DNA of 16,203 nt from a bacterium (GCA_028711675.1 JAQTRT010000033.1:1-16203), one strand, 5' to 3'; shown: positions 1-9,019, counted from the stretch's first letter. Notes: generated by a model not told the origin, from the letters alone. Numbers and translations: made by a program.

Positions 1-1
1 C

Positions 2-844
2 CTGACGCTGAAGCAGGATGTACTTTTCATCGAGATAAAGGATAAAAAGGACGAGCAAGAGGCGAGCCGTTTGAGTAAAAGCAGGTTCGTCATCGTAAAA
101 ACAACGGACTGGACCGTCATCCCTCTGGAAAACATGGTGGCTGGCGGAGGCAATATCATCGCCCAGGTCCGGAACGAAAAAGAAGCCCGGACCGCGCTTC
201 AAGTCCTGGAAAAAGGCGTGAGCGGTGTTTTCATCATCGAACCGGACCCCCTGAAATTAAAAAGGATTCTGAAGAGCATCCATGATATTTCCAGCGGTCA
301 ATACAGACTGGAAGAGATGATCGTAAAGAACGTCAAGCAGCTGGGTATGAGCGACAGGGTCTGCATTGACACCACTACCAACATGAAACAGGGTGAAGGC
401 ATGCTAACCGGTAATTCCTCGGCCTGCATGTTCCTTGTCCATTCCGAAAGCCTGGAAAATCCTTATGTGGCTGCCCGACCTTTCCGCGTAAACGCCGGCG
501 CGGTCCACGCATATGTCCTGACCCCGGACAATAAAACCAAATATCTTTCCGAGCTGAAGAGCGGAGACCCTGTCCTCCTGGTTAACCATAAAGGCGAATC
601 GCAGGTCAGCTACGTAGGCCGGATCAAGATCGAAAAAAGGCCTATGTTGCTGATAGAAGCCAGGTACAGGACCAAAGATTATTCTGTTGTACTCCAGAAC
701 GCCGAGACCATCAGGCTTACCCAGAAGAACGGACGGCCGATCTCCGTGGTTCAACTGAAAAAAGGGGATAAAGTTCTTGCCTATATTGAGGAACAAGGAC
801 GCCATTTTGGACTCAAAATTAGTGAGACAATTACCGAAAAGTAA
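2..844 (+). CDS. 3-dehydroquinate synthase II-type protein, 3' part (cut by left window edge)
   Basis: The reading frame is open from the first bases to the TAA at 842-844, giving 280 visible residues; full family members are roughly 340-370, so about 60-90 N-terminal residues lie outside. A TTG at 71 is only an internal codon: the residues before it continue the family's sequence. Family hallmarks seen are DWTVIPLEN, RVCIDTTTNMKQGEGML, FLVHSESLENPYVAARPFRVNAG, KTKYLSELKSGD, LQNAETIRL and a C-terminus RHFGLKISETITEK. Known for the family: NAD-dependent oxidative deamination of 2-amino-3,7-dideoxy-D-threo-hept-6-ulosonate to 3-dehydroquinate, the archaeal-type entry to the shikimate pathway; some bacterial relatives instead serve aminohydroxybenzoate synthesis (GriH). 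The position usually read as IDTC is IDTT here. Cytoplasmic. Family assignment is very secure; the exact product in this organism is inferred. Confidence 0.93.
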   Translation: MTLKQDVLFIEIKDKKDEQEASRLSKSRFVIVKTTDWTVIPLENMVAGGGNIIAQVRNEKEARTALQVLEKGVSGVFIIEPDPLKLKRILKSIHDISSGQYRLEEMIVKNVKQLGMSDRVCIDTTTNMKQGEGMLTGNSSACMFLVHSESLENPYVAARPFRVNAGAVHAYVLTPDNKTKYLSELKSGDPVLLVNHKGESQVSYVGRIKIEKRPMLLIEARYRTKDYSVVLQNAETIRLTQKNGRPISVVQLKKGDKVLAYIEEQGRHFGLKISETITEK

Positions 845-847
845 TAT

Positions 848-890
848 AGGAGGCTGAAAAGCTGGTTCCGGCAAAACGGACCAGAAAGCC
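848..890 (+). other. Orphan Shine-Dalgarno and stem-loop after the DHQ synthase II-type gene
   Basis: A perfect AGGAGG lies at 848-853, four bases after the stop codon, but no ATG, GTG or TTG at proper distance opens a credible frame. It overlaps an imperfect hairpin: 862-870 pairs with 877-884 (8 bp with one bulged T, six-base loop), with an outer GGCT/AGCC pair at 852-855 and 887-890. The bases that follow are AT-rich but not a U-run, so this is at best a weak terminator. It may be a remnant of a lost downstream gene. Confidence 0.35.
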
Positions 891-936
891 GAATATTTAC
901 GAATACCATTGAATCGGTAAAAAAATGGCGCGAAAT

Positions 937-971
937 TTGATTTTTTCACTAAAACAAGTATAATATATACT
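937..971 (+). promoter_or_regulatory. Sigma-70-type promoter of the envelope operon, overlapped by a palindrome
   Basis: The -35 element TTGATT (937-942) and a perfect -10 TATAAT (959-964) are separated by 16 bases. A seven-base discriminator would put the transcription start at about 972, which is the A of the ATG of the next gene, so the message may be leaderless. A perfect inverted repeat, AGTATA-ATA-TATACT (957-971), covers the -10 and ends at the start codon; it could be an operator or chance in AT-rich DNA. No Shine-Dalgarno is present. Confidence 0.72.
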
Positions 972-2273
972 ATGGTAAAAAGAATAATATTCACTATTTT
1001 CAAATATTTTGTGTACCTCGTCCTGCTGCTGTCACTCACCGCCGTCCTGGCAAAAACAGGAAATATGCCGGCTGCCATGCCCCGGGAATACGTAAAGAAG
1101 ATCATTGAATACACGGACCTGACCCTTATTAAATTAAAGATCATCAGGGATGAGAAGATCATCAGTAAATATTATTCCCGGAAAGCCCTGACCGGCGCGA
1201 ACCAGCTGCCTCTTGAGGCCCAGTATAAAATCAATCTCCTGGATAAGATAAAAAATTTTCTTTTTCTGAACAATTATGAAATAGATATCCTGACCGAACT
1301 GAATGAAATGGCAAAGGGGCTTAATCAGTTCACCGTCAACCAGAAGGAAAAGCTGAACAGCCTCATCAACAGCACATATGTCATGAACTATATCCAGGAG
1401 ACCGAGGTAGGGATCAAGAACAGCGGTAATACGCTGGCCCTGCTGTACAATATCATCGTGCCTGTCAAGGAGATCAGGCAGATGTATATCCTGGATAATA
1501 ACGGCAGACAGATCTATCAGTATATCACAGAGGAGACTTCTTCCCTGGACTTCAATAAATTAAAATCACAATACAGCGAAGGGATGGGAATGGTCACCTA
1601 CAACCAGGATAATAAAACCTATCTCCTGGTCCGGCTGAAGAACAGCAAGGCCTCCTTTTATTTTATCCTGTCCCCGGACTATCTGTACCTGTACCTGTCG
1701 GAACTAAATTTAAAGAATAAATTTTTCATCCTTGACCAGACTTATTCCATCCTGTATTCCAACATGCGGGACCCGCTGATGGTAAGCCTGGTGCGCGAGC
1801 ATCTGAAGAGCCGTGAGCTTCGCTACCATGAAACGGATTATAAAATCAGGATGCTGAAACTGTCGCAGGTGGAACTCTCCATCGGCCTGACTTATAAAAG
1901 TTATCCTGCTTGGAAGGTCCTGATGAACATTCTGAAATCCATCCTGGTCCTGGCTGCTGTCTGGATCCTTTTCATCAGCCTGAAACTCATTACGGAAAAG
2001 GTCAAGACATGGGCGCTGAAGAAAAAACCGTCCCAGCTGGACCTTATCACAGGGGCCATGCTGGAAGTGGCCAAGAGCGTAAAATCCTCCGCCAGTCTTT
2101 ACCAGCATCAGGCGGGTATCTCTGCCAGCGTGAACATTAACCCTGAGGACATGGAAAAAGCGGTCGAGAACGTGATCTCCAAATATCTCTCAGCTGAACA
2201 GGAGCAGGGAACAGCTGAAAAGAACGTTAAAAAGAAGGACCTGACCGAATGGAAATTTATCGAACCATATTAA
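972..2273 (+). CDS. Inner-membrane protein with Cache-like extracytoplasmic region (433 aa)
   Basis: Topology is clear: a first membrane segment at residues 5-27, a long extracytoplasmic region (about 28-315), a second membrane segment at 316-337 and a cytoplasmic tail of about 95 residues that is rich in Lys and Glu. The periplasmic part contains sensor-like stretches such as MYILDNNGRQIYQY (171-184) and FFILDQTYSILYSN (251-264), which resemble Cache/PAS-like folds; the assignment is by pattern, not by a profile. There is no HAMP, kinase, GGDEF or methyl-accepting domain, so any signal must pass through a partner. It is the first gene of the operon and has the same plan as the product of 9020-10030. 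Start: ATG 972 is the only one that keeps the N-terminal anchor; the frame has a stop at 918-920. It has no Shine-Dalgarno and sits on the predicted transcription start. Function unknown. Confidence 0.85.
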   Translation: MVKRIIFTIFKYFVYLVLLLSLTAVLAKTGNMPAAMPREYVKKIIEYTDLTLIKLKIIRDEKIISKYYSRKALTGANQLPLEAQYKINLLDKIKNFLFLNNYEIDILTELNEMAKGLNQFTVNQKEKLNSLINSTYVMNYIQETEVGIKNSGNTLALLYNIIVPVKEIRQMYILDNNGRQIYQYITEETSSLDFNKLKSQYSEGMGMVTYNQDNKTYLLVRLKNSKASFYFILSPDYLYLYLSELNLKNKFFILDQTYSILYSNMRDPLMVSLVREHLKSRELRYHETDYKIRMLKLSQVELSIGLTYKSYPAWKVLMNILKSILVLAAVWILFISLKLITEKVKTWALKKKPSQLDLITGAMLEVAKSVKSSASLYQHQAGISASVNINPEDMEKAVENVISKYLSAEQEQGTAEKNVKKKDLTEWKFIEPY

Positions 2274-5200
2274 TCATCCTTATTCTTCTTCAAAGCACGC
2301 TGGCTGCGGAGAATTATTACGGCTATACCCTGCCTTATTATGACCGGGGGATCGGAGGCACGCCATCGGGCCTGGGAGGCGCATTTGTCTCTGTGGCCGA
2401 TGACGGAAACCTGTGCTTTTACAATCCTGCGGGAGTGGTAAGCGTCCCGAAACGCCTGGTGACCCTGAACTACCAGAGCAGTTTCATCGGCGGCGAGAAC
2501 CTGCTTTACCTGAGTTATATCCACAATATCAATACCAGGCACGGCCTGGGTTTTTATTTTATCTGGTCCGGACTCGGTAATCTTCAGATCATCGATGAGG
2601 ACCAGAACACGCTCAACACATACAATGTATCCCATTATCAACTTGGTATCAGCTACGGCAACAAAGTCCTGGAATTCCTGGATATCGGCATCACGGCAAA
2701 GCTTTTTTATTATAATATATGGCAATACTCCTCCAACAGCATGGACGCGGACCTGGGATTAAAAATGAAGATAGTACGGAACCTGTCATACGGCCTCCTT
2801 TTCCAGAACTTTTTACCTCTTCAGTTCAAGCTCAGGAACAAGGACGAAGATTTTCCCCTGAGCCTGCGGACAGGCCTGAGTTATACCTTCAACCGTTTCC
2901 TCATTACCTATGAAATAGACAAGATCATGATAGCTGACGGCTTCAGTACAACTCCCCTGAACCATCATTTCGGCGTACGTTATAATATCATCAAGAACCT
3001 GATCCTGAACCTGGGCACAGACATCCGGAATATTTATTTCGGGCTGAACCTGAAACTGGAACAGCTCGAATTCTTCTCCGGCACGGTCCGGAACCAGAAT
3101 GCAGGTAACCTCAATTTCAGCATTTCTTACGAGTTCAGGAAAAGCCAGTCCGCGGAATATGAAATGGAGGAATTCTATCAGGGCATCGTAGCCTATCAGA
3201 ACAAGGATTACCGGACCTCCATCAAATATTTTCAAAAAGTCCTGGAAAAAAGGAACGACCCTACAGCCGAATTCTATCTCCGGAACAGCGAAGCTTACCT
3301 GGAATCCGAGGAATGGATGTCCGAAGAGGAAAAGGTCCTCGTTGGGATGAAACTGGAACTGGCCAAGAAGAACGTATCCAACCAGGAATACGGAAAGGCC
3401 ATTACTACCCTGAGGGACATCCTGAACATCAATCCGGATAACGAGGAAGCCAACGACATCATGGCCCGGATCAAAAAACAGGTTTCGGCTGACGTGGAAA
3501 AATTCTATCAACAGGCAGAAAGCCTCTTTAAACAGAATAAATTCGAGGAATCCCTGACACAGTGCAACGTGGCCCTCAACCTGGACCCTGAACACAAGCC
3601 GGCCATGGAACTGAAAAAAGAGAATGAAACCATCTTAAGCGAAACCATCGGGAAGGAAAAACTGGCCCAGCAGAAAAAAGATGAAGCGGAGACCCTCTTT
3701 AACGCAGGCCTGGAAAGTTTCAAGAACAGGAACTGGGCTGAAGCTATCAACAATTTCTCTAAATCCCATCAGATCATCCCCAATCCGGAAGTAAAAGAGT
3801 ACCTGGAGAAAGCCAAGAACCAGCTGAACCTGGCCAAACTGGACGAAAAAAACCGTAAAGAAGCGGAAGTCCATCTGAAACTGGGATCAGACCTCCTGCA
3901 GCAGAAGAAGATCAAAGACGCTATCAAGGAATTCGAGACAGCGGTCAACCTGAACCCTAATAATGAAGAAGCCCAGAATTTATTGAATAATTCAAGGGCA
4001 CAATACGAGGATATCATCAACATCCCCCTGGAAAAAGGAAAGACCGCTCTGCGGGAAGGCAAATTAAGCGAGGCCATCCTGAACTTCAGTGAAGTCCTGA
4101 AAATCGATCCGAAGAACGAAATCGCCAGGCAGTTCCTGGATAAATCCAAATCCCTGGTGCAGGACACCATCAAACTGAACCTGAAACTGGGGACACAGGA
4201 GTATAAGAACGGGAATTTTCCCAAGTCCCTTGAACATTACCGCGAGGTCTTGAAACTGGAGAAAACGAATAAGGACGCCCAGGAAGGTGCGAATAATGCG
4301 CTCCAGAAACTGGATACCCTCATTAAAGAACATTTTAATGCCGGTGTTGACCATTACAACAATAAAAAGTATCAGCTGGCCCTCAACGAATTCGAGACTA
4401 CGCTGAAACTGGACAGCGAATACCTGCCGGCCCGGGAATGGCTGGATAAGACCAAGCAGATATACGAACAGAACAAGATCTCTATCACCATTGATGATTA
4501 CCTGCAGAACGGCACGGACCAGTTCCAGAACAAGAATTTCATCCAGGCCAGGAATTACTTTTCCAAAGTACTGGAACTGGACAAGAACAACGCCAAGGCC
4601 AGGGAATACATCCAGCGCTGCGACATAGAAATAGCGAAAATGAGCAAGCAGGAAACCATCGCCAAGATCATCACAGACGGCCTTATCTTCTACCGCCGGA
4701 GAAAGTTCAATGAAGCCATCGATACCTGGCAGAAAGCCAAGCAAAGCGATCCGGAGAACAAGATCATCGATGAATACATAGAATTTGCCAAGAAAGCCAA
4801 GGACGAAAGCCTGAACAAATACTACAATGACGGGGAAAAATTCCTGAATGAAGGGAACCTGTCCAAGGCCAAGGAAAATTTCGATAAAGCCCTCCAGGCT
4901 AATCCCAACCACTCCAAGGCCAAACAGAAACTGGCTGAAGTGAAGAGCGCTATATTCGAAAAAATCAGCCTTTCCAAAAAAGAAGGCCTCAGCGCATTCC
5001 GGAACGGTGAATACGACAAAGCCATCGAGGAGTTTAAGACCGTCCTGACCTTTGATCCGGAGAACGATGAAGTGAGTGATTACCTTCAGACATCCCAGAA
5101 AATAAACAATTACCTGGAGACCAGCAAACAGCTCATCAGCGAAAAAAAATACGCCGAGGCCATTGAAAAAATCAACATTATTCAGGGATACAACAAGAAC

Positions 5201-5773
5201 GATAAAAATGCCGAGATCCTGAAAAAGCAGGCGCTCCTGGAAGGACAAAAAATGGCCTCCCAGTGGTTCAATGATGCCCTTGACTATTACAAGAACAGGG
5301 ATATCAAAAAAGCATATGACCGCTTCTCCAGCGTTGTCCAAACCACCAAGCCCGAGGATTCCACGCACATGGAAGCCCAGAAGATGGTGGAAAAGCTGGA
5401 AAAAGAGATCGATACTTCGGTCCAGCAGTCCTATTCCTCGGGACTGGCTTATTATGAACAGGGCGATTACAAAAAAGCCATCGATGAGTTCAACAAAATC
5501 GTGAACCTGAAGGGAAGCTACAAGGATACGAACCTTCTTCTGACCAAGGCCCGCAAGATCTATGAAAAAAAGGTGGCCAAAGAAACAGAACTTTCCCAGC
5601 AGAAGGTCCAGGAATTCCTCTTTAACGGCATAAAATTATACAGGGACGGAAAGCTGAAAGAAGCCGTTTCCGAATGGGAAAAAGTGCTCCGTGTCTATCC
5701 TGATCATCAGAAAGCCCTCAAGTACATCAGCCGCGCCAAATATAAATTATCCCAGTTAGAAAAACTCGAATGA
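2249..5773 (+). CDS. PorV/UPF0164-like outer-membrane barrel fused to about 16 TPR units (1174 aa)
   Basis: Residues 1-20 form a signal peptide (cleavage near LAA-EN). Residues about 21-297 match the PorV/PorQ/UPF0164 (FadL-related) barrel family: the opening motif GTPSGLGGAFVSVADDG (37-53) followed by CFYNPAG (56-62), then alternating strands such as HGLGFYFIWSG. Residues about 306-1160 hold repeated TPR-like helical pairs beginning near 306, 366, 418, 480, 539, 592, 641, 692, 748, 805, 857, 907, 952, 1003, 1058 and 1120, each with a core like YDKAIEEFKTVLTFDPEN. The period is about 50-60 residues rather than 34, so each TPR seems to carry an extra helix. The TPR array should lie in the periplasm if the barrel is in the outer membrane. 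The start at ATG 2249 has AAGGA at 2235-2239 and overlaps the previous gene by 25 bp. A scaffold or carrier role is inferred. Confidence 0.88.
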   Translation: MEIYRTILIILILLQSTLAAENYYGYTLPYYDRGIGGTPSGLGGAFVSVADDGNLCFYNPAGVVSVPKRLVTLNYQSSFIGGENLLYLSYIHNINTRHGLGFYFIWSGLGNLQIIDEDQNTLNTYNVSHYQLGISYGNKVLEFLDIGITAKLFYYNIWQYSSNSMDADLGLKMKIVRNLSYGLLFQNFLPLQFKLRNKDEDFPLSLRTGLSYTFNRFLITYEIDKIMIADGFSTTPLNHHFGVRYNIIKNLILNLGTDIRNIYFGLNLKLEQLEFFSGTVRNQNAGNLNFSISYEFRKSQSAEYEMEEFYQGIVAYQNKDYRTSIKYFQKVLEKRNDPTAEFYLRNSEAYLESEEWMSEEEKVLVGMKLELAKKNVSNQEYGKAITTLRDILNINPDNEEANDIMARIKKQVSADVEKFYQQAESLFKQNKFEESLTQCNVALNLDPEHKPAMELKKENETILSETIGKEKLAQQKKDEAETLFNAGLESFKNRNWAEAINNFSKSHQIIPNPEVKEYLEKAKNQLNLAKLDEKNRKEAEVHLKLGSDLLQQKKIKDAIKEFETAVNLNPNNEEAQNLLNNSRAQYEDIINIPLEKGKTALREGKLSEAILNFSEVLKIDPKNEIARQFLDKSKSLVQDTIKLNLKLGTQEYKNGNFPKSLEHYREVLKLEKTNKDAQEGANNALQKLDTLIKEHFNAGVDHYNNKKYQLALNEFETTLKLDSEYLPAREWLDKTKQIYEQNKISITIDDYLQNGTDQFQNKNFIQARNYFSKVLELDKNNAKAREYIQRCDIEIAKMSKQETIAKIITDGLIFYRRRKFNEAIDTWQKAKQSDPENKIIDEYIEFAKKAKDESLNKYYNDGEKFLNEGNLSKAKENFDKALQANPNHSKAKQKLAEVKSAIFEKISLSKKEGLSAFRNGEYDKAIEEFKTVLTFDPENDEVSDYLQTSQKINNYLETSKQLISEKKYAEAIEKINIIQGYNKNDKNAEILKKQALLEGQKMASQWFNDALDYYKNRDIKKAYDRFSSVVQTTKPEDSTHMEAQKMVEKLEKEIDTSVQQSYSSGLAYYEQGDYKKAIDEFNKIVNLKGSYKDTNLLLTKARKIYEKKVAKETELSQQKVQEFLFNGIKLYRDGKLKEAVSEWEKVLRVYPDHQKALKYISRAKYKLSQLEKLE

Positions 5774-8700
5774 AATATAAAATAATCTTTATCATCTGTT
5801 TTGTGTTTTTCTTCATTGTCCTGTACAATGTATCCAAGGCCAAGGAGACCTGGGAAAACATCAGCCTGAAAGAAGGCCTCCCCAATAAATTCATCAAAGA
5901 TATCAAGTCGGACGGCGAGAATATTTACATAGCTACGGCCAACGGCCTGGGCATCTATAACATCCGGAACAAAAAAATCAGGATCATGGCCCAGAAGGAC
6001 GGGCTGGCCGACAACTATATCAGCGCCATCGATATCGACAACAACGACATCTGGCTGGGCACGGACAAAGGCCTGAGCCTGTATAATAAAAGGACAGGGA
6101 AGATCCTGAACTATACCAAAAAGGACGGCTTGGTGGATGACGCCATCAGCGCCGTACTGGTGGATGAAGATTACGTCTGGGTAGGGACCAAGTATTGGGG
6201 CATCAGCCGTTTCGATAAGAGCATCAACCGCTGGCAGAACTTTTCGGTCATCAACGGCCTGGTGGATAACTCCATCAATTGTTTCGAGATTGACAGCGGT
6301 TATATCTGGATCGGCACCAAGAACGGCTTAAGTTATTACGATAAGGTGACCGGCCTCCTGGGAGGATATGACACCACCCAGGGACTGTCCGAAGGCAATA
6401 TCCGTTCCATACGGGTCGTGGGCCAATATATCTGGCTGGGCACGGTTAACGGTCTTATCCGTTTTGACAAATACGAGGAAACGTTCAAGACATACACAAC
6501 CACCGACGGACTGGCCGACGATTTTATCCAGAGCCTCAATATGGACGGCACCTTTCTCTGGATAGGCACATTTTCCGGCGTCACAAAATACGATCTGATG
6601 AACGACAAGTGGTTCACTTATACCATCAAGGACGGCTTGATCGAAAACTCGGTCAGTGCCGTGGAGATCGACGGGAACTACATCTGGTTCGGTACGGACG
6701 GTGGCGGTATCAGCCGGATGGACAAGGAGATAGCGGAAGCTTCCATCAGTCCGTTCAGTTTCTATTCCTCGCCGGGGAACATCAGCATTCTGGGCACGGC
6801 TTACCATTATGACGACATTAAGAACTACACCATTGAATACAAGAACGACGCCATGAAAAGCTATATGTCCACAGGCATCAGACTGAACCGGAACAACAAC
6901 GTTCTCATGCAGAAACTGGCGGAATGGGATGTAAGCAAGCTCCTTAATATCAGCTATGACGTCAAGCTCACCGTGACCGACAGGAAAGGGAAGGTGAATA
7001 CGGCCATCTCCACGTTCATCATCGATACCAAACCGCCCCAGCTGACCCTGGATCCCTTGCCGGAAGCGGTCAATGCGCCTTCCGTTTATGTGAAAGGCAC
7101 GTATATTGATGACAATATCCGCGAGATCATCATTACCGTCAATGAAAAAACGAAAGAAAAGGCCAACCTGGACAGGATGGTCAAAAGATACAATAAGGAG
7201 CTCCAGCTCAGCTCAGGGATCAACCAGATCGAGATCACGGCTTATGATATCGCCAACCAGTCCACCAAGATAAAGACCGCGCTGGTTTACGACAAGGAAA
7301 AACCGGCCATTACCCTGGATGATTATCCGAAAAAAGCCTCCACTGCTGAAATAACCTTCAGCGGAACGGTCATGGACAGCGGCATCCAGCGCATTGTGCT
7401 GAATCCGGGGAACTTAGAGATCCCGTTCACCAAAACCGAAGAGAACAGATATACCTTCAAGTACGCGGCCGGTCTTCAACCGGGATTCAATAAGTTCGAA
7501 ATCTCGGTCTATGATTTTGTAGGGAACAAAGCCAGCATCGAACCTGTCGTAGACCTGCAGAGTACGGTACCCCTTATCAGCCTGAACAAGAACACGCTGA
7601 AAGTATCCTCGGAGGATTTTGAGGTCACCGGTTCGTGGACCGATGACAACCTCGACAGTATCATCATTGAACCGTTCAACATGAAAGCCGTTATCGATCC
7701 GAAGAACCAGAAATTCTCACTCAAGGTCAAGCTGAACAAAGGGGAAAACGTCATTACAGCTAATATTCTGGACAGTGACAAGAATAAGAACTTTGACGTC
7801 ATGACCATCCTTTATTCCACCGAGACAAGCAAACTGGAACTGGCCAAGATACAGGAATTCATCAACCAGAGCGTGCTGAATATAGAAGGGTATTTTTTTG
7901 AACCTAATTTAAAGAACATCGTGGTCAATCCCGGCGGGATCAACATGGCCCTGGACCAGGCCAACAATAAATTTTCAGGTGTCCTGAATCTGAATCCCGG
8001 GCTCAATTCCTTTGAAATAGTTATGCAGGATAAGTTCAACATAAAAAGCAGTAAAAAGTTCAAGATCATCCTTGATGCTGTCCCTCCCGAGTTGAACCTT
8101 GAAAAAGTGCCTTCTACGGTCTATTCCGGAGATGTGAACATCACGGGCAGGTTCACGGACGACTACATCGACAAGATCGTCATCATGCCGGATAACATCA
8201 TATGCAAACTGGACATGACCGAGAAAAAATTCTCGGCTGATCTGGAGATAACGGAAGGACCTCATACCATCGATTTTATCGCTACGGACAAGGCCGGCAA
8301 TAAAACAAGCGTGGAAAGGACCATCACCTATGTACCTGCTGTCATCAGTAAGGAAGGGGCTGATTCCGAATATGTAAAACAGCTAAAAAACGAGATCGAA
8401 CGGCTGAAAGCCCTCCTGAAACAGCAGGGAGGTACGGTCACTGCAGTCAGAGAACAGGAATATCAGCTCCCCTCTCCCAGCGGTCTGGCCCTGGTCGCTT
8501 ACAACCGGCTAAAGGTCAATACATTCCTGGATATCTCCAAAAAATATCTGGGCGGCATCATTCACCTGGATTTCCTGAACCGGTATAACAACATTAATAT
8601 CCTGAAGCCGGACAATCTGGTCCTGATCCCCACCAGGAACTATATCAAAACCTATCTCAATACCAGCGAAACCAGGATCCGGGAAATACTGGACATGATC

Positions 8701-8964
8701 GCGCTCAGCTACAGGTACTCCTTCATGAATTATTCCGATTTCAAGAAGCGCCTGGGGCTGTACCTGCTTAACCGGAACTACATCAATCAAAACGAGTTGA
8801 ATGCCTTGGTCAGCAACAACTACCTGTCCGGGGATGGGTTCACGGTCAGTATCAATAAATCCGTGAAAACCAGTACAGGGACCGCTATCCAGATCCGATA
8901 TTCCGGGGATTTCATATCGGTCCAGGTGAAAAAACAGGGAGTAGGCCTCAGCAGGTCGGAATAA
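5770..8964 (+). CDS. Secreted Reg_prop beta-propeller / Ig-like / LysM-like protein (1064 aa)
   Basis: Residues 1-24 are a signal peptide or N-terminal anchor. Seven Reg_prop blades follow with a regular spacing of about 42 residues (GLPNKFIKDI at 36, GLADNYISAI 78, GLVDDAISAV 120, GLVDNSINCF 163, GLSEGNIRSI 205, GLADDFIQSL 247, GLIENSVSAV 289), each with an IWxGT strand: a complete propeller. An Ig/Y_Y_Y-like stretch (about 335-420) leads to five Ig-like repeats near 422, 512, 600, 690 and 772, with motifs such as GTYIDDNIREIIITV and GINQIEITAYDIANQ. A coiled coil (866-886) precedes a LysM-like region (about 904-955: FLDISKKYLGG, LNRYNNI, LKPDNLVLIP), then a tail of about 110 residues. Reg_prop propellers are known mainly as sensor parts of hybrid two-component systems; here no kinase or second membrane segment is attached. 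ATGA overlap with the previous gene implies coupled translation. Probably periplasmic and wall-associated. Confidence 0.88.
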   Translation: MKYKIIFIICFVFFFIVLYNVSKAKETWENISLKEGLPNKFIKDIKSDGENIYIATANGLGIYNIRNKKIRIMAQKDGLADNYISAIDIDNNDIWLGTDKGLSLYNKRTGKILNYTKKDGLVDDAISAVLVDEDYVWVGTKYWGISRFDKSINRWQNFSVINGLVDNSINCFEIDSGYIWIGTKNGLSYYDKVTGLLGGYDTTQGLSEGNIRSIRVVGQYIWLGTVNGLIRFDKYEETFKTYTTTDGLADDFIQSLNMDGTFLWIGTFSGVTKYDLMNDKWFTYTIKDGLIENSVSAVEIDGNYIWFGTDGGGISRMDKEIAEASISPFSFYSSPGNISILGTAYHYDDIKNYTIEYKNDAMKSYMSTGIRLNRNNNVLMQKLAEWDVSKLLNISYDVKLTVTDRKGKVNTAISTFIIDTKPPQLTLDPLPEAVNAPSVYVKGTYIDDNIREIIITVNEKTKEKANLDRMVKRYNKELQLSSGINQIEITAYDIANQSTKIKTALVYDKEKPAITLDDYPKKASTAEITFSGTVMDSGIQRIVLNPGNLEIPFTKTEENRYTFKYAAGLQPGFNKFEISVYDFVGNKASIEPVVDLQSTVPLISLNKNTLKVSSEDFEVTGSWTDDNLDSIIIEPFNMKAVIDPKNQKFSLKVKLNKGENVITANILDSDKNKNFDVMTILYSTETSKLELAKIQEFINQSVLNIEGYFFEPNLKNIVVNPGGINMALDQANNKFSGVLNLNPGLNSFEIVMQDKFNIKSSKKFKIILDAVPPELNLEKVPSTVYSGDVNITGRFTDDYIDKIVIMPDNIICKLDMTEKKFSADLEITEGPHTIDFIATDKAGNKTSVERTITYVPAVISKEGADSEYVKQLKNEIERLKALLKQQGGTVTAVREQEYQLPSPSGLALVAYNRLKVNTFLDISKKYLGGIIHLDFLNRYNNINILKPDNLVLIPTRNYIKTYLNTSETRIREILDMIALSYRYSFMNYSDFKKRLGLYLLNRNYINQNELNALVSNNYLSGDGFTVSINKSVKTSTGTAIQIRYSGDFISVQVKKQGVGLSRSE

Positions 8965-9019
8965 ACCGGTCCATCCGCAGCCGCGTCCACAGACCGGTCT
9001 TGACAAGGACAGGAGAACC

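Noticed and set aside
404..1162. Minus-strand open frame of 252 codons
   Set aside because: It crosses a well-supported gene on the plus strand, the intergenic promoter and the next gene, and its product shows no family pattern. It is a shadow.
4064..5368. Minus-strand open frame of 434 codons opposite the TPR region
   Set aside because: Long antisense frames are expected opposite repetitive TPR coding DNA with biased codon use; the product is a low-complexity mix of Phe, Leu, Val and Gly.
2249..5773. Type IX secretion system component (PorV in the strict sense)
   Set aside because: Only the broad PorV/PorQ/UPF0164 barrel family is shown. No PorU, SprA/Sov, GldK-N or C-terminal sorting domains appear in the window.
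8965..9000. Pair of ACCGGT palindromes (8965-8970 and 8993-8998) as a terminator
   Set aside because: The 6-bp stem has a 22-base loop and no U-run, so termination between the genes is not supported.
8965..9019. TTGACA at 9000-9005 as a promoter before the second Cache-like gene
   Set aside because: No -10 element lies 15-19 bases downstream; that stretch is already coding sequence. The gene is better explained as part of the operon.
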